This document shows, in pieces, positions 8,389 through 16,413 of a stretch of 64,000 nucleotides of DNA. The notes below the pieces were generated by a model. The model was not told where the DNA came from. It ran no database searches and saw only the letters and a program-made list of their open reading frames with translations. The translations under genes were made by a program, and so were the position numbers. The number at the start of each line of letters is the position of its first letter. Position 1 is the first letter of the stretch. Origin of the DNA: DASPTT01 sp035623275 (GTDB lineage Bacteria; Actinomycetota; Acidimicrobiia; Acidimicrobiales; UBA8190); the NCBI GenBank assembly GCA_035623275.1, contig DASPTT010000133.1:54524-118523 (forward strand), written 5' to 3'.

Positions 8389-8478
8389 GTGTACTCGCCC
8401 ATCTTGGTGATGTCACCGACCATCGCCCAGACCTTTTTCCGGCGGGGCGTCGACGTGGAGGGTGACCGCAGCTCGCAT
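8379..8478 (-). pseudogene. Frameshifted N-terminal vestige of an SRPBCC/polyketide-cyclase-like gene
   Basis: From the ATG at 8478 the minus strand reads MRAAVTLHVDAPPEK; after a run of five T (8434-8438, A5 on the coding strand) a one-base shift of frame continues VWAMVGDITKMGEYTPA and then stops at 8381-8379. The joined peptide matches the typical start of SRPBCC proteins (Val-rich strand, APPEKVWA, D-I-T-K-M-G-E). A complete member would have about 140 residues; only 33 remain. The run of A is a likely slip or sequencing-error site, but the early TGA also truncates the repaired frame. Confidence 0.5.
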
Positions 8479-8551
8479 GCCGGCAGACGCTACCGGAGGC
8501 AGGTGCTCGTCGGCCGCTGCGCTCGGTCCCGCACCACGGTAGGGTCCGCAC

Positions 8552-9700
8552 ATGCGGATCCTCGTGCTGGGGGCGGGGTTCGGTGGCCTCGAGCTCTCGG
8601 CCACGATCTCCGAGCAACTGGGGGGCGAGGCCGAGGTCGTGCTCGTCGACCAGTCCGAGGGCTTCGTCTTCGGGTTCTCCAAGCTCGACGTGATGTTCGG
8701 GAAGCAGCGCGCGGACGAGGTCTTGCATCCCTACGGAGAGATCACCAAGCCCGGTGTGCAGTTCGTCCAGACCGTCGTCCGCGCCATCGACCCTCGTGCC
8801 AGGCAGGTCGAGACCGACGCGGGGACCTTCGACGGCGACGTGGTCGTGGTGGCCCTGGGCGCCGAGCTCGACCCGTCGGCAACGCCTGGCCTCGTCGAGG
8901 CCGGGCACGAGTTCTACACACCAGAGGGCGCGTTCGCCCTGCGCGAGATCCTGGCCGCGTTTCCCGGCGGCGACGTCGTCGTCGGGGTGACCTCGACGCC
9001 GTTCAAGTGTCCCCCCGCGCCCAGCGAGACCGCCCTCTTGATGCACGACTACCTGACCGCGCGCGACCTGCGAGCGGACTCGACCATCTCGCTCGTCATG
9101 CCACTCGGCGTGCCGATCCCGCCGTCGCCCGCCGCTTCCGAGGCCCTGCTGGCGGCCTTCGACGAGCGGGGGATCTCCTGGTGCCCCGATCGTCTCGTCG
9201 AGCGCCTCGATCCCGAGCGCAAGGTCGCGCAATTCTCCGACGGCACCGAGCTGCCCTTCGATCTCTTCCTCGGCGTGCCGCGCCACAAGGCGCCCGACGT
9301 GGTCGAGGCCTCCGGCATGACCGTGGACGGATGGGTGCCGGTGGACCCCCTGACCCTCGAGACCCGGTTCCCCGGCGTCTATGCCGTCGGCGACGTCACC
9401 AGCGTCGGGACGCCGAAGGCCGGCGTCTTCGCGGAGGGCCAGGCCTCGATCGTGGCGGCACAGCTCATCGCCCGTCACCGGGGCACACCGGCCGGCTCGT
9501 CCTATGACGGTCGCGGCATCTGCTATCTGGAGTTCGGCCACGGAGAGGTGGGGAAGGTGGACGTCACCTTCTTGAGCGGGCAGGCGCCCGTCGGCGCCCT
9601 GCACGGGCCGTCGCAGGCCATCGGCGCCGAGAAGGCGGACTTCGGGTCCAGCCGGATCCGACGGTGGTTCGATCGAAGCTGGTCCACCGATCGGGGTTGA
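8552..9700 (+). CDS. FAD/NAD-binding oxidoreductase, sulfide:quinone-reductase-like
   Basis: A 382-aa flavoprotein: N-terminal dinucleotide loop GAGFGGLE (residues 7-14), second strand ending LVDQSEGF, and the C-terminal FAD motif GVYAVGDVTSVGTPKAGVFA (about 275-294). Cys153 in FKCPPAPSE matches a cysteine conserved in the SQR/flavocytochrome-c group. Only Cys153 and Cys211 are in plausible catalytic regions, so the three-cysteine set of classical SQR is not clear. The C-terminal membrane-anchoring helices are also weak. It is probably a soluble or peripheral relative oxidising a sulfur species or acting as an NADH dehydrogenase. Confidence 0.8.
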   Translation: MRILVLGAGFGGLELSATISEQLGGEAEVVLVDQSEGFVFGFSKLDVMFGKQRADEVLHPYGEITKPGVQFVQTVVRAIDPRARQVETDAGTFDGDVVVVALGAELDPSATPGLVEAGHEFYTPEGAFALREILAAFPGGDVVVGVTSTPFKCPPAPSETALLMHDYLTARDLRADSTISLVMPLGVPIPPSPAASEALLAAFDERGISWCPDRLVERLDPERKVAQFSDGTELPFDLFLGVPRHKAPDVVEASGMTVDGWVPVDPLTLETRFPGVYAVGDVTSVGTPKAGVFAEGQASIVAAQLIARHRGTPAGSSYDGRGICYLEFGHGEVGKVDVTFLSGQAPVGALHGPSQAIGAEKADFGSSRIRRWFDRSWSTDRG

Positions 9701-9774
9701 GAGCAACCGAGTCGGGATTGGACCGTCGATCCCCGACGCGGACAGGCTTTCCCGATCACACCACCAGGGACTCG

Positions 9775-10695
9775 ATGAAGATCGCAATCGTCGGAACCGG
9801 CGCCATGGGCTCGGTCTATGCCGGCTTCCTCGGCAGAGCGGGACACGAGGTCTGGGCCATCGACACATGGCAGGACCACATCGAGGCCATCGCCGGCTCC
9901 GGGCTCACCGTCTCGGGAGCCAGCGGCAACTACGTCGTCGACGATCTCCACGTCGGTCACGCGCCCGACGACGCCGGGCCCTGTGATGTCTGGGTCATCG
10001 CCACCAAGGCGTGGGCCGTCGAAGAGGTGGCGGCGGCGATCGCACCGCTGCTTCAGCCCGACACCGTGGTCATGGCGTTCCAGAACGGCCTCGGCGCCGG
10101 CGAGCGGGTGGCCCGCCATATCCCTGAGCGCCACATCCTGCTGGGGATCGCCGAGGGGTTCGGGTCGTCGGTCCCGCAACCTGGGCACGTGCACCACGAG
10201 GGCATGCGCCTGATCCGCATCGGGGAGATGCGCGGCGGCATGACGGACAGGGTTCGGCGCATCGAGCGGGCGTGGCGTGACGCGGGCTTCAACGTCAGAG
10301 CATTTGCCGACGTGAACCTCATGATCTGGGAGAAGTTCCTCTGCAACGTCACCCTGAGCGCCCCCTGTGCGGTCTTCGACGTCACCGTCGGCGACCTCAT
10401 GGCGGATCCCGACGCCTGGAAGGTCGCGTTGGGCTGCACGTCCGAGGCCTATCGGCTCGGCATGGCCAAGGGGATCCCCTTCGCCTTCGACGACCCGTTG
10501 CGCTACGTGACCGAGTTCGCCGCGACGATCCCCAACGCGAGCCCCTCGATGCGCCTCGACCATCTCGCCCGTCGGCGCGCGGAGATCGACGCCATCAACG
10601 GACAGGTCGTCGAGTTGAGCCGGGAGCTCGGGTTCGAGGCGCCCTACAACGAGACCCTCTGCGCCATCCTGCGCCGTCGCGAGCGGCTGTTCTGA
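9775..10695 (+). CDS. panE: Ketopantoate reductase-like NADPH-dependent 2-dehydropantoate 2-reductase
   Basis: A 306-aa product of the ApbA/PanE family, which reduces ketopantoate to pantoate for coenzyme A synthesis. The N-terminal loop GTGAMGS, the KAWAVEEVAAAI block, the FQNGLG motif and the C-terminal catalytic-lysine helix region (LMIWEKFLCNVTLSAPCAVF) are all seen. The start is set at MKIAIVGTGAMG (9775); upstream in-frame residues lack family character. Paralogues in this family act on other 2-ketoacids, so panE is the family name rather than a proven role. No other pantothenate gene is nearby. Confidence 0.8.
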   Translation: MKIAIVGTGAMGSVYAGFLGRAGHEVWAIDTWQDHIEAIAGSGLTVSGASGNYVVDDLHVGHAPDDAGPCDVWVIATKAWAVEEVAAAIAPLLQPDTVVMAFQNGLGAGERVARHIPERHILLGIAEGFGSSVPQPGHVHHEGMRLIRIGEMRGGMTDRVRRIERAWRDAGFNVRAFADVNLMIWEKFLCNVTLSAPCAVFDVTVGDLMADPDAWKVALGCTSEAYRLGMAKGIPFAFDDPLRYVTEFAATIPNASPSMRLDHLARRRAEIDAINGQVVELSRELGFEAPYNETLCAILRRRERLF

Positions 10696-10729
10696 CACCG
10701 CGGCCGCCCCAGGACCCCGGATCTCGCGC

Positions 10730-11023
10730 TCAGGTGAAGAACTGGCTGCTCATGATGTCCTGCGCGGCCGGCACCAACACATCCCCGCGGAACGACGTGT
10801 GCGCTGGGTGCGCCCGATAGGCAGCGAAGTCCTCGATGGAATCGAACGTGGCCACGAGCACGACCCCGAACGGGTTGGGGCTCAGACCTGCATCACGCCC
10901 GAAATCGTAGGTCCGGATCTGGGGAATGGCGGCCGGAAGGGCAGCGAACCCCTGGAGCACGGCGTCGACCTGCGCGTCGGTGACGTCCTCTTTGAACGTG
11001 ACGAGGACGACATGGTGCAGCAT
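10730..11023 (-). CDS. Dabb-family stress-responsive alpha/beta-barrel protein
   Basis: A 97-aa single ferredoxin-like domain starting MLHHVVLVTFKEDVTDAQVD, the standard beginning of Dabb proteins, with the middle block IRTYDFGRDAGLSPNPFGVV and the C-terminal FAAYRAHPAHTSF. Members dimerise; some are enzymes (for example olivetolic acid cyclase) and most are of unknown role. The longer in-frame upstream sequence looks non-coding, so the start is at 11023. It converges on the ketopantoate reductase and lies 40 bases after the desaturase on the same strand. Confidence 0.8.
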   Translation of the reverse strand: MLHHVVLVTFKEDVTDAQVDAVLQGFAALPAAIPQIRTYDFGRDAGLSPNPFGVVLVATFDSIEDFAAYRAHPAHTSFRGDVLVPAAQDIMSSQFFT

Positions 11024-11063
11024 GCCGGCCACGCTAACGCCGCCGGGCACCGCCGGCAGAGGG

Positions 11064-11807
11064 TCAGCCCAGGGGCGCGGGGGCCCTCGGCACCAGGTCG
11101 ACGTGACGGAGCGTGGCGCAGCGGAGCCGGACGAGCAGGCGGATGCACCACCATCCCGGGTCGAACTCGCCTTTGGCAAGGCTCAGCCGGCTGGACGTCG
11201 CCGCGGCGTGGTGATTGTTGTGCAGTCCTTCGCCCACGACGAGCCAGGCCAGCCATTGGTTGTTGGTGGCCAGATTGTCGAAGGGCCGTCGTCCCCAGCG
11301 ATGGCCCACGGCGTTGATCGCCCCTCCGCCGAGCAGGTAGTAGGCGGCATGGACCCCTGCCGCCACCAGGGCGAGCTGCCAGCCGAAGAGCAGCACCAGG
11401 GCGCCGATCCCCAGGCCGAGGCCCACGAACGCGTGGTCGAAGAGCCATCGGTCCCAGCGGTCGGCGGGGAGGTCACGGGCGTAGCGCGCGACCGTGCTCG
11501 GATCACGTGCCACCTTCCGGTAGAGCACGGCATTGGCGAGCTGTACCTTGGCGAACCCCAGGACGACAGGCGAGTGCGGGTCGCGCTCGGTGTCGGTGAA
11601 GGCATGGTGCTTCCGGTGGACCGCCACCCACTGGCGCGGCCGCATGCCCGTGAGCATCCACGTCAGCACACGACACACCGCCAGCGCACCCGGCGTGAGC
11701 CGGAGGGCGCGGTGACTCAGGCACCGATGGAGGTAGACCGTCGTCACCATCAGGGCGACCTGTGCGATGACGAGCCCCGCAAGGACGGCGCCGGCCACGG
11801 ACAACAT
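11064..11807 (-). CDS. Membrane acyl-CoA delta-9-type fatty acid desaturase
   Basis: A 247-aa integral membrane di-iron desaturase that introduces a double bond into long acyl chains. The three histidine boxes are present: HRCLSH (about residue 27), HRKHH (about 64) and HNNHH near the C-terminus, with hydrophobic helices between them. The start is placed at MLSVAGAVLAGL (11807), which opens directly into the first membrane helix; a longer frame upstream belongs to sequence antisense to other genes. At ~250 residues it is on the short side. No electron-donor reductase is in the window. Confidence 0.88.
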   Translation of the reverse strand: MLSVAGAVLAGLVIAQVALMVTTVYLHRCLSHRALRLTPGALAVCRVLTWMLTGMRPRQWVAVHRKHHAFTDTERDPHSPVVLGFAKVQLANAVLYRKVARDPSTVARYARDLPADRWDRWLFDHAFVGLGLGIGALVLLFGWQLALVAAGVHAAYYLLGGGAINAVGHRWGRRPFDNLATNNQWLAWLVVGEGLHNNHHAAATSSRLSLAKGEFDPGWWCIRLLVRLRCATLRHVDLVPRAPAPLG

Positions 11808-11982
11808 GGCGGGGCAGGCTAGACGGCCGTCGATTCGCCCTGCCAGTCGGTCGGTCGACGTCAACGCCCGGTGCACGCGCCGTTCACGCGTCCGAAACGT
11901 CGGACGTCGCGCGCGAGCCGAAGCCGGTCGCCGGCGCCATCCGGTCCAGACGGGAGCGCAAAGGCCCGCGACGAGGACCGCG

Positions 11983-12324
11983 TCAGCGGTGCAACATGTG
12001 CGACCGGGCGTAGGCCAACAGTCGCCGCCCCTCGCGCAGGGTGGAGCGGCCCATGAGCTCGAGGTGCAACCGGTGCTGTCCCCGTCCACCGCGGCCCGTG
12101 CGGGCATCGCTGTCGCGCCCCCAGAATTCCTCTTCGACCCGGCGGCTGTGCCCCACGACCGCTCTGGTGGCCGGCGCACCGGTGTCACCCGCCCGCCGGT
12201 ACTCGACGACCTGATGGCACTGCGGGCAGCGCGGGAATTCCATGCCCGGCCGCATCTGGACCATCCAGTGCCCACAATCGGCGCTGTAGTCGCCGGACTC
12301 CCTGGCCAGTTCTCCACTTTTCAT
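11983..12324 (-). CDS. Small zinc-ribbon protein
   Basis: A 113-aa product beginning MKSGELARESGDYSADCGHW with the ribbon CGHW...FPRCPQCH (Cys17; Cys33 and Cys36, and His37 or His18 as candidate ligands). The E-S-G-x-Y-x-x-x-C-G-H pattern is that of small bacterial zinc-ribbon proteins of unknown function. A GAGGTGA ribosome site lies 4 bases before the ATG at 12324. The C-terminal half is arginine-rich and basic. A perfect inverted repeat occupies the leader just upstream. It is followed on the same strand by the desaturase after 175 bases. Confidence 0.6.
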   Translation of the reverse strand: MKSGELARESGDYSADCGHWMVQMRPGMEFPRCPQCHQVVEYRRAGDTGAPATRAVVGHSRRVEEEFWGRDSDARTGRGGRGQHRLHLELMGRSTLREGRRLLAYARSHMLHR

Positions 12325-12339
12325 CGGGTCACCTCGCTG

Positions 12340-12376
12340 CCACTCTCCGTGGAGCTGACGGTACCACGGAGAGTGG
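12340..12376. promoter_or_regulatory. Perfect 13-bp inverted repeat (operator or leader hairpin)
   Basis: CCACTCTCCGTGG (12340-12352) and its exact complement CCACGGAGAGTGG (12364-12376) are separated by 11 bases. The element lies 4 bases upstream of the ribosome site (12329-12335) of the zinc-ribbon gene on the minus strand, and about 270 bases before the plus-strand fusion gene. It is large enough to be an operator for a dimeric regulator, or a strong leader hairpin if transcribed. Confidence 0.5.
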
Positions 12377-12416
12377 GGACCCGACGGGAGGATTGTGCGC
12401 CCGTTGTCAGCTCCAC
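12349..12416. promoter_or_regulatory. Second 11-bp inverted repeat overlapping the first
   Basis: GTGGAGCTGAC (12349-12359) is exactly complementary to GTCAGCTCCAC (12406-12416). Four bases (12349-12352) are shared with the 13-bp repeat, so in RNA the two stems would be mutually exclusive. The remaining 12417-12645 of this divergent intergenic region holds no gene or further element that I can support. Confidence 0.35.
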
Positions 12417-12645
12417 GCCGCCGCCGACGAGCGATCTCGCCGATAAAGGCGGCGATCAGGAGGAGGTTGACGAATTCGCCCACTTCTCGATCATCGACAC
12501 GGCCCGTGGCCAACTGGAGGTTCGGGGGAGCGAAGGTGCGCCGGAGACCTTCGACCCTGGGCCCGGCAGGCGCAGCGTGCCACCCTCGTCGTGTGTGTCG
12601 GTGGGAGCACGTCCCCGCCGACGCACCAGCCCGGACGATCGTGCA

Positions 12646-15465
12646 ATGACCCTTCCCATCGGGACCGACGAGATCGAGGATCGGGTGCTGGAGGTGGCGC
12701 GCTCGCTCGTGGGCGAGCTCCACCCGACCTCCAGGGCGGCGCCCGTCAGGCTGGAGAGCCGCGTCGATGCCGACCTGGGGCTCGACAGCCTGGCATTGGT
12801 GGAGTTGCGCTCCAGGGTCGAGCAGGAGCTCGGCGTGGTGCTCCCCGACGGTGTGTTCGAGGCGCCCACCCTCCAGGGCTGGGTCAGCTCCGCGCGCGGC
12901 GCCCGGACCCGGGGCGAGCCCGCTCCGCACCCATCCGCCCGGCACAGGAGGAAGCGGCCGGCGCCGCCCGCGCCCATGTGCGACTGGCCGCAAGACGCGA
13001 GCACGCTGCTGGACGTCCTCGACTTCCATGCCCGAGCCCACGCCGAACGCGTCCACGTTCGGCTGCTCCACACCTCGGAGGATGAATCGGCCTCCGAAGA
13101 GCTCACCTACGGTGCGCTGTCGACGAGGGCGGCAGCTGTCGCCAACGGACTCCAGCGCAGGGGGCTGCGTCCCGGCGATTCCGTGGCCATCATGCTGCCG
13201 ACCGGGCCGGACTACTTCGCGGTGTTCCAGGGGATCCTGGGGGCGGGCGGCGTGCCCGTGCCGATCTACCCCCCGGCGCGGCCGGCCGGCCTCGAGGACC
13301 ACCTGCACCGCCAGGTGCACATCCTCGACAACGCGCAGGCGGCCTTCCTCGTCACCGTACCGGCGGCGCGACTGGTGGGCCGGCTGGTGCGACCGCAGGT
13401 GGCCTCGTTGCAGGAGATCCTCGCGGCCGAGGATCTGCTGGCCCTGCCGGCGGCCGTGCCGATGCGCCCCATCGTGTCGGCCGACGACACCGCGCTGATC
13501 CAGTACACCTCGGGCAGCACCGGCAGTCCCAAGGGCGTCGTCCTCGCCCACCGCCACGTGCTGGCCAACATCCGGGCCATGGGCGCCGCGGCAGAGGTCA
13601 CTCCCGCCGACGCGTTGGTGAGCTGGTTGCCGCTCTACCACGACATGGGGCTCGTCGCCGCCTGGCTGGCCAGCCTGTACTTCGGCTTCGAACTGATCGT
13701 CATGCCGCCGACGGCCTTTCTCGTCCGGCCGGTGCGGTGGCTGCGCGCCATCCATGCCTATGGCGGCACATTGAGCGCCTCGCCGAACTTCGGCTACGAG
13801 CTCTGCCTCCGCCATGTCGGCGATCACGAGGTCGCCGGTCTCGACCTCTCCAGCTGGCGGGTGGCCTTCAACGGCGCCGAACCGGTCAGTCCCGACACGA
13901 TCCGGCGCTTCGCCGAGCGGTTCGCTCCCCGTGGATTTCGCCCCGAGGTCATGACGCCGGTGTTCGGCCTGGCCGAGGCGGGCGTCGGGCTGACATTCCC
14001 CCCGTTGCACCGGGGCCCAGTCGTCGACGTCGTCGACCGCCAACGCCTGATCGGGGCCGGACGCGCCGAACCGGCGGCGGGCGACGACGCCACGGCCCTG
14101 CGCTTCGTGGCCTGCGGGCGACCCCTCCCGGGCTACCAGGTCCGGGTCCTCGGCCCCTCGGGGAGGGAGCTGGCGGAACGCCACGAAGGGCGGATCGAAT
14201 TCACGGGTCCCTCCGCCACTCCCGGCTACTTCCGCAACGAGGAGGCGACGCGGGTCCTTCGGCGCGGCGCATGGCTCGACACGGGCGACCTCGGGTACAT
14301 GGCCGGGGGCGACCTCTACCTGACCGGTCGGGTGAAGGACATCGTCATCCGCGCCGGCAGGAACCTGCACCCCGAGGAGCTCGAGGAGGCCGTCGGCAAC
14401 CTGTCCGGCATCCGCAAGGGCTGCGTGGCGGCGTTCGCGTCCAGCGATGCCCCCGGGGGCACCGAGCGGCTCGTCGTCCTGGCCGAGACGCGGCTGACCG
14501 ACCCCGAGGCCGGCGCCCGATTGCGCCGCCAGATCACCACCCTCACGGTCGACCTGTTGGGCACGCCACCGGACGACGTCGTGCTGGCGCCGCCCGGCAC
14601 GGTGCTCAAGACCTCGAGCGGCAAGATCCGACGCGCCGCCTGCCGCCAGCGCTACGAGGAGGGGTCCATCGACCGCCCGGCCCGCGGGGCCCGATGGCAG
14701 CTGGCACGCTTCGCCTGGCGCGGTGCGGGGCCGCAAGTCCGCCGAACGACGCATGCGACGACGGATCTCCTGTACGCCGTGTACGCGTGGGCCGTCGTCA
14801 TCGCCATCGGCGTGCCCGTCTGGCTCCTCGTCCTGGCGCTCCCGACCCTGGGTGCCCGCTGGCGCGTGCTCCGTGCGGGCGGCCACCTGGTGTGTCGCCT
14901 CTGCGGCATCACGATGGACGTGACCGGGGACGTGTCCGCGGCGGGGCCCTTCGTGGTGGTGGCCAACCACGCCAGCTTCGTCGACGGGCTGGTCCTCGTC
15001 CTCTGCCTGCCCGAACCGGTGGCGTTCGTGGCCGGTGGCGAATTCGCCACCCGGCGCATCGCCGGACCGTTCCTCCGGCGACTCGGCAGCGAATTCGTGG
15101 ACCGGGACCACCCGGAACAAGTCCAGCGGGACGCCGACAGGATCACGACGCGCCTGCGCAGCGGGCGGTCGGCGGCCTTCTTCCCCGAGGGGTCGGTGCA
15201 CCGGGCGGTCGGGCTGCGACCGTTCCACCTGGGCGCCTTCGCCGCCGCCTGCGACAGCGGCGTGCCCGTCCTGCCGGTGGGGATCAGGGGCAGCCGCGAC
15301 GTCGTCCGCCCGGGAGGCCGCTTCCCGCGCCGTGGGGCCGTTTCGGCCGCCATCGGCGACCCGATCGTCCCCGACGGCACCGGTTGGTCGGCCACGCTGG
15401 CGTTGCGCGATGCGGTCAGGACCGCCGTCCTCGCCTTGTCGGGAGAGCCCGAGCTGGAACGCTGA
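12646..15465 (+). CDS. ACP - fatty acyl-AMP ligase - PlsC acyltransferase fusion protein
   Basis: A 939-aa three-domain protein. Residues 1-90 are a carrier protein with the phosphopantetheine serine in GLDSLAL (Ser48). Residues ~115-680 are an FAAL-type adenylating domain with YTSGSTGSPKG (287-297), LDTGDLGY (544-551) and the C-terminal lysine of KTSSGKIRR (Lys660). A membrane helix (~708-735) leads to a PlsC acyltransferase with NHASFVD (His775, Asp780) and FPEGS (846-850). The expected chemistry is to activate a fatty acid as acyl-AMP, load it on the built-in carrier and transfer it to a lysophospholipid or similar acceptor at the membrane. The ATG at 12646 has no clear ribosome site. Confidence 0.85.
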   Translation: MTLPIGTDEIEDRVLEVARSLVGELHPTSRAAPVRLESRVDADLGLDSLALVELRSRVEQELGVVLPDGVFEAPTLQGWVSSARGARTRGEPAPHPSARHRRKRPAPPAPMCDWPQDASTLLDVLDFHARAHAERVHVRLLHTSEDESASEELTYGALSTRAAAVANGLQRRGLRPGDSVAIMLPTGPDYFAVFQGILGAGGVPVPIYPPARPAGLEDHLHRQVHILDNAQAAFLVTVPAARLVGRLVRPQVASLQEILAAEDLLALPAAVPMRPIVSADDTALIQYTSGSTGSPKGVVLAHRHVLANIRAMGAAAEVTPADALVSWLPLYHDMGLVAAWLASLYFGFELIVMPPTAFLVRPVRWLRAIHAYGGTLSASPNFGYELCLRHVGDHEVAGLDLSSWRVAFNGAEPVSPDTIRRFAERFAPRGFRPEVMTPVFGLAEAGVGLTFPPLHRGPVVDVVDRQRLIGAGRAEPAAGDDATALRFVACGRPLPGYQVRVLGPSGRELAERHEGRIEFTGPSATPGYFRNEEATRVLRRGAWLDTGDLGYMAGGDLYLTGRVKDIVIRAGRNLHPEELEEAVGNLSGIRKGCVAAFASSDAPGGTERLVVLAETRLTDPEAGARLRRQITTLTVDLLGTPPDDVVLAPPGTVLKTSSGKIRRAACRQRYEEGSIDRPARGARWQLARFAWRGAGPQVRRTTHATTDLLYAVYAWAVVIAIGVPVWLLVLALPTLGARWRVLRAGGHLVCRLCGITMDVTGDVSAAGPFVVVANHASFVDGLVLVLCLPEPVAFVAGGEFATRRIAGPFLRRLGSEFVDRDHPEQVQRDADRITTRLRSGRSAAFFPEGSVHRAVGLRPFHLGAFAAACDSGVPVLPVGIRGSRDVVRPGGRFPRRGAVSAAIGDPIVPDGTGWSATLALRDAVRTAVLALSGEPELER

Positions 15466-15522
15466 CTTCTGGCAGGATGTGGTCCAGATCGGAGCTCGCT
15501 CCATCGGTCGGGAGCCGTGCAG

Positions 15523-16353
15523 ATGAACGACGAGGACAGGGCCGCGGCGCCTCACTCCGAGCCCGAGCGGCTCCGCCGCGAGCTCGAGCAATGGCGCCGA
15601 CGGGCGGAGACGGCCGAAGCCCGCTTCGACGGCGTCGTCGAGCGCTTGCGGTACGGCGTGCTGGTCTTCGGGGAGGACGGGGCCCTCGTCTTCGCCAACG
15701 GGGCGGCGCGCGCCGCGCTGCAGCGCACGTCCGAAGGCCCGCTCGCGGGGCGACCCGCCCTGACGATCCCCGCGACCGGCGATGAACGCCGCATCGAGCT
15801 CAGTGCCGTCCCCACGGTGTGGGACGGCCGACCGGGATCGCTGGTCATCCTGTCCGACCTTTCTCCTCGGCCCGGATCCCGTGCCGGCTCGGGGGACACG
15901 GCCACCACGCCGGTCGGGGAACCGGTCGCCGAGGCCGGGTCGCCGCTCCCCGACGTCCCAGCCATCCGATGCGTCGTCGAGGAGCTCCCGGCCCTCCGAT
16001 CGGCCTTCGGCTCCGAGGTGTCCGAGTCGGTCGCCACGGAGATCCTCGACCGTCTCCGGGCCTTCCTCGGCGGGTCCGGTACCGTGCGCCGGGAAGGCAA
16101 CGAGTTCCTCGTCGCCCGCCCCGGGATCGCGGGTGCGGAGGCGGCCCAGCTCGCCGAGATGATCAGAGCGGTGGCCGAGGATCCGGTCACGATCGGTGGC
16201 ATCCGGGTCACGATGTCCGCACGTGTCGATCTCCGGTCCGCCGGCGGTGAACCAGCAGGCGGACGCGGCCATCTCGAGGCCACGGCCGGACCGACGGACA
16301 AGCGGAACCGGGTCCGTGGCGTGCTCTTCAGCGGCACCGCTCGGGACGGCTGA
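15523..16353 (+). CDS. PAS-like plus degenerate GGDEF-domain protein
   Basis: A 276-aa product. After a coiled-coil start (RLRRELEQWRRRAETAEARF) comes a PAS-like segment (RLRYGVLVFGEDGALVFANGAARAAL), an Asp/Pro-rich linker, and a C-terminal region laid out like a GGDEF domain (ILDRLRAFLGGSGTVRREGNEFLVARPG). The GGDEF loop reads EGNEF, so diguanylate cyclase activity is unlikely and a sensory or binding role is more likely. GGAG at 15511-15514 favours the ATG at 15523 over a GTG two codons earlier. It lies between the acyl-ligase fusion and parA, all on the plus strand. Confidence 0.55.
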   Translation: MNDEDRAAAPHSEPERLRRELEQWRRRAETAEARFDGVVERLRYGVLVFGEDGALVFANGAARAALQRTSEGPLAGRPALTIPATGDERRIELSAVPTVWDGRPGSLVILSDLSPRPGSRAGSGDTATTPVGEPVAEAGSPLPDVPAIRCVVEELPALRSAFGSEVSESVATEILDRLRAFLGGSGTVRREGNEFLVARPGIAGAEAAQLAEMIRAVAEDPVTIGGIRVTMSARVDLRSAGGEPAGGRGHLEATAGPTDKRNRVRGVLFSGTARDG

Positions 16354-16413
16354 GGTCGGGACACCGCCCCCGGAATCCCACGTCGCGTCAAGACGCAACC
16401 TTAGGATGTGGGC

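Noticed and set aside
15523..16353. Active diguanylate cyclase
   Set aside because: The GGDEF loop is EGNEF and the conserved N-terminal metal region is poor, so only a degenerate domain is claimed.
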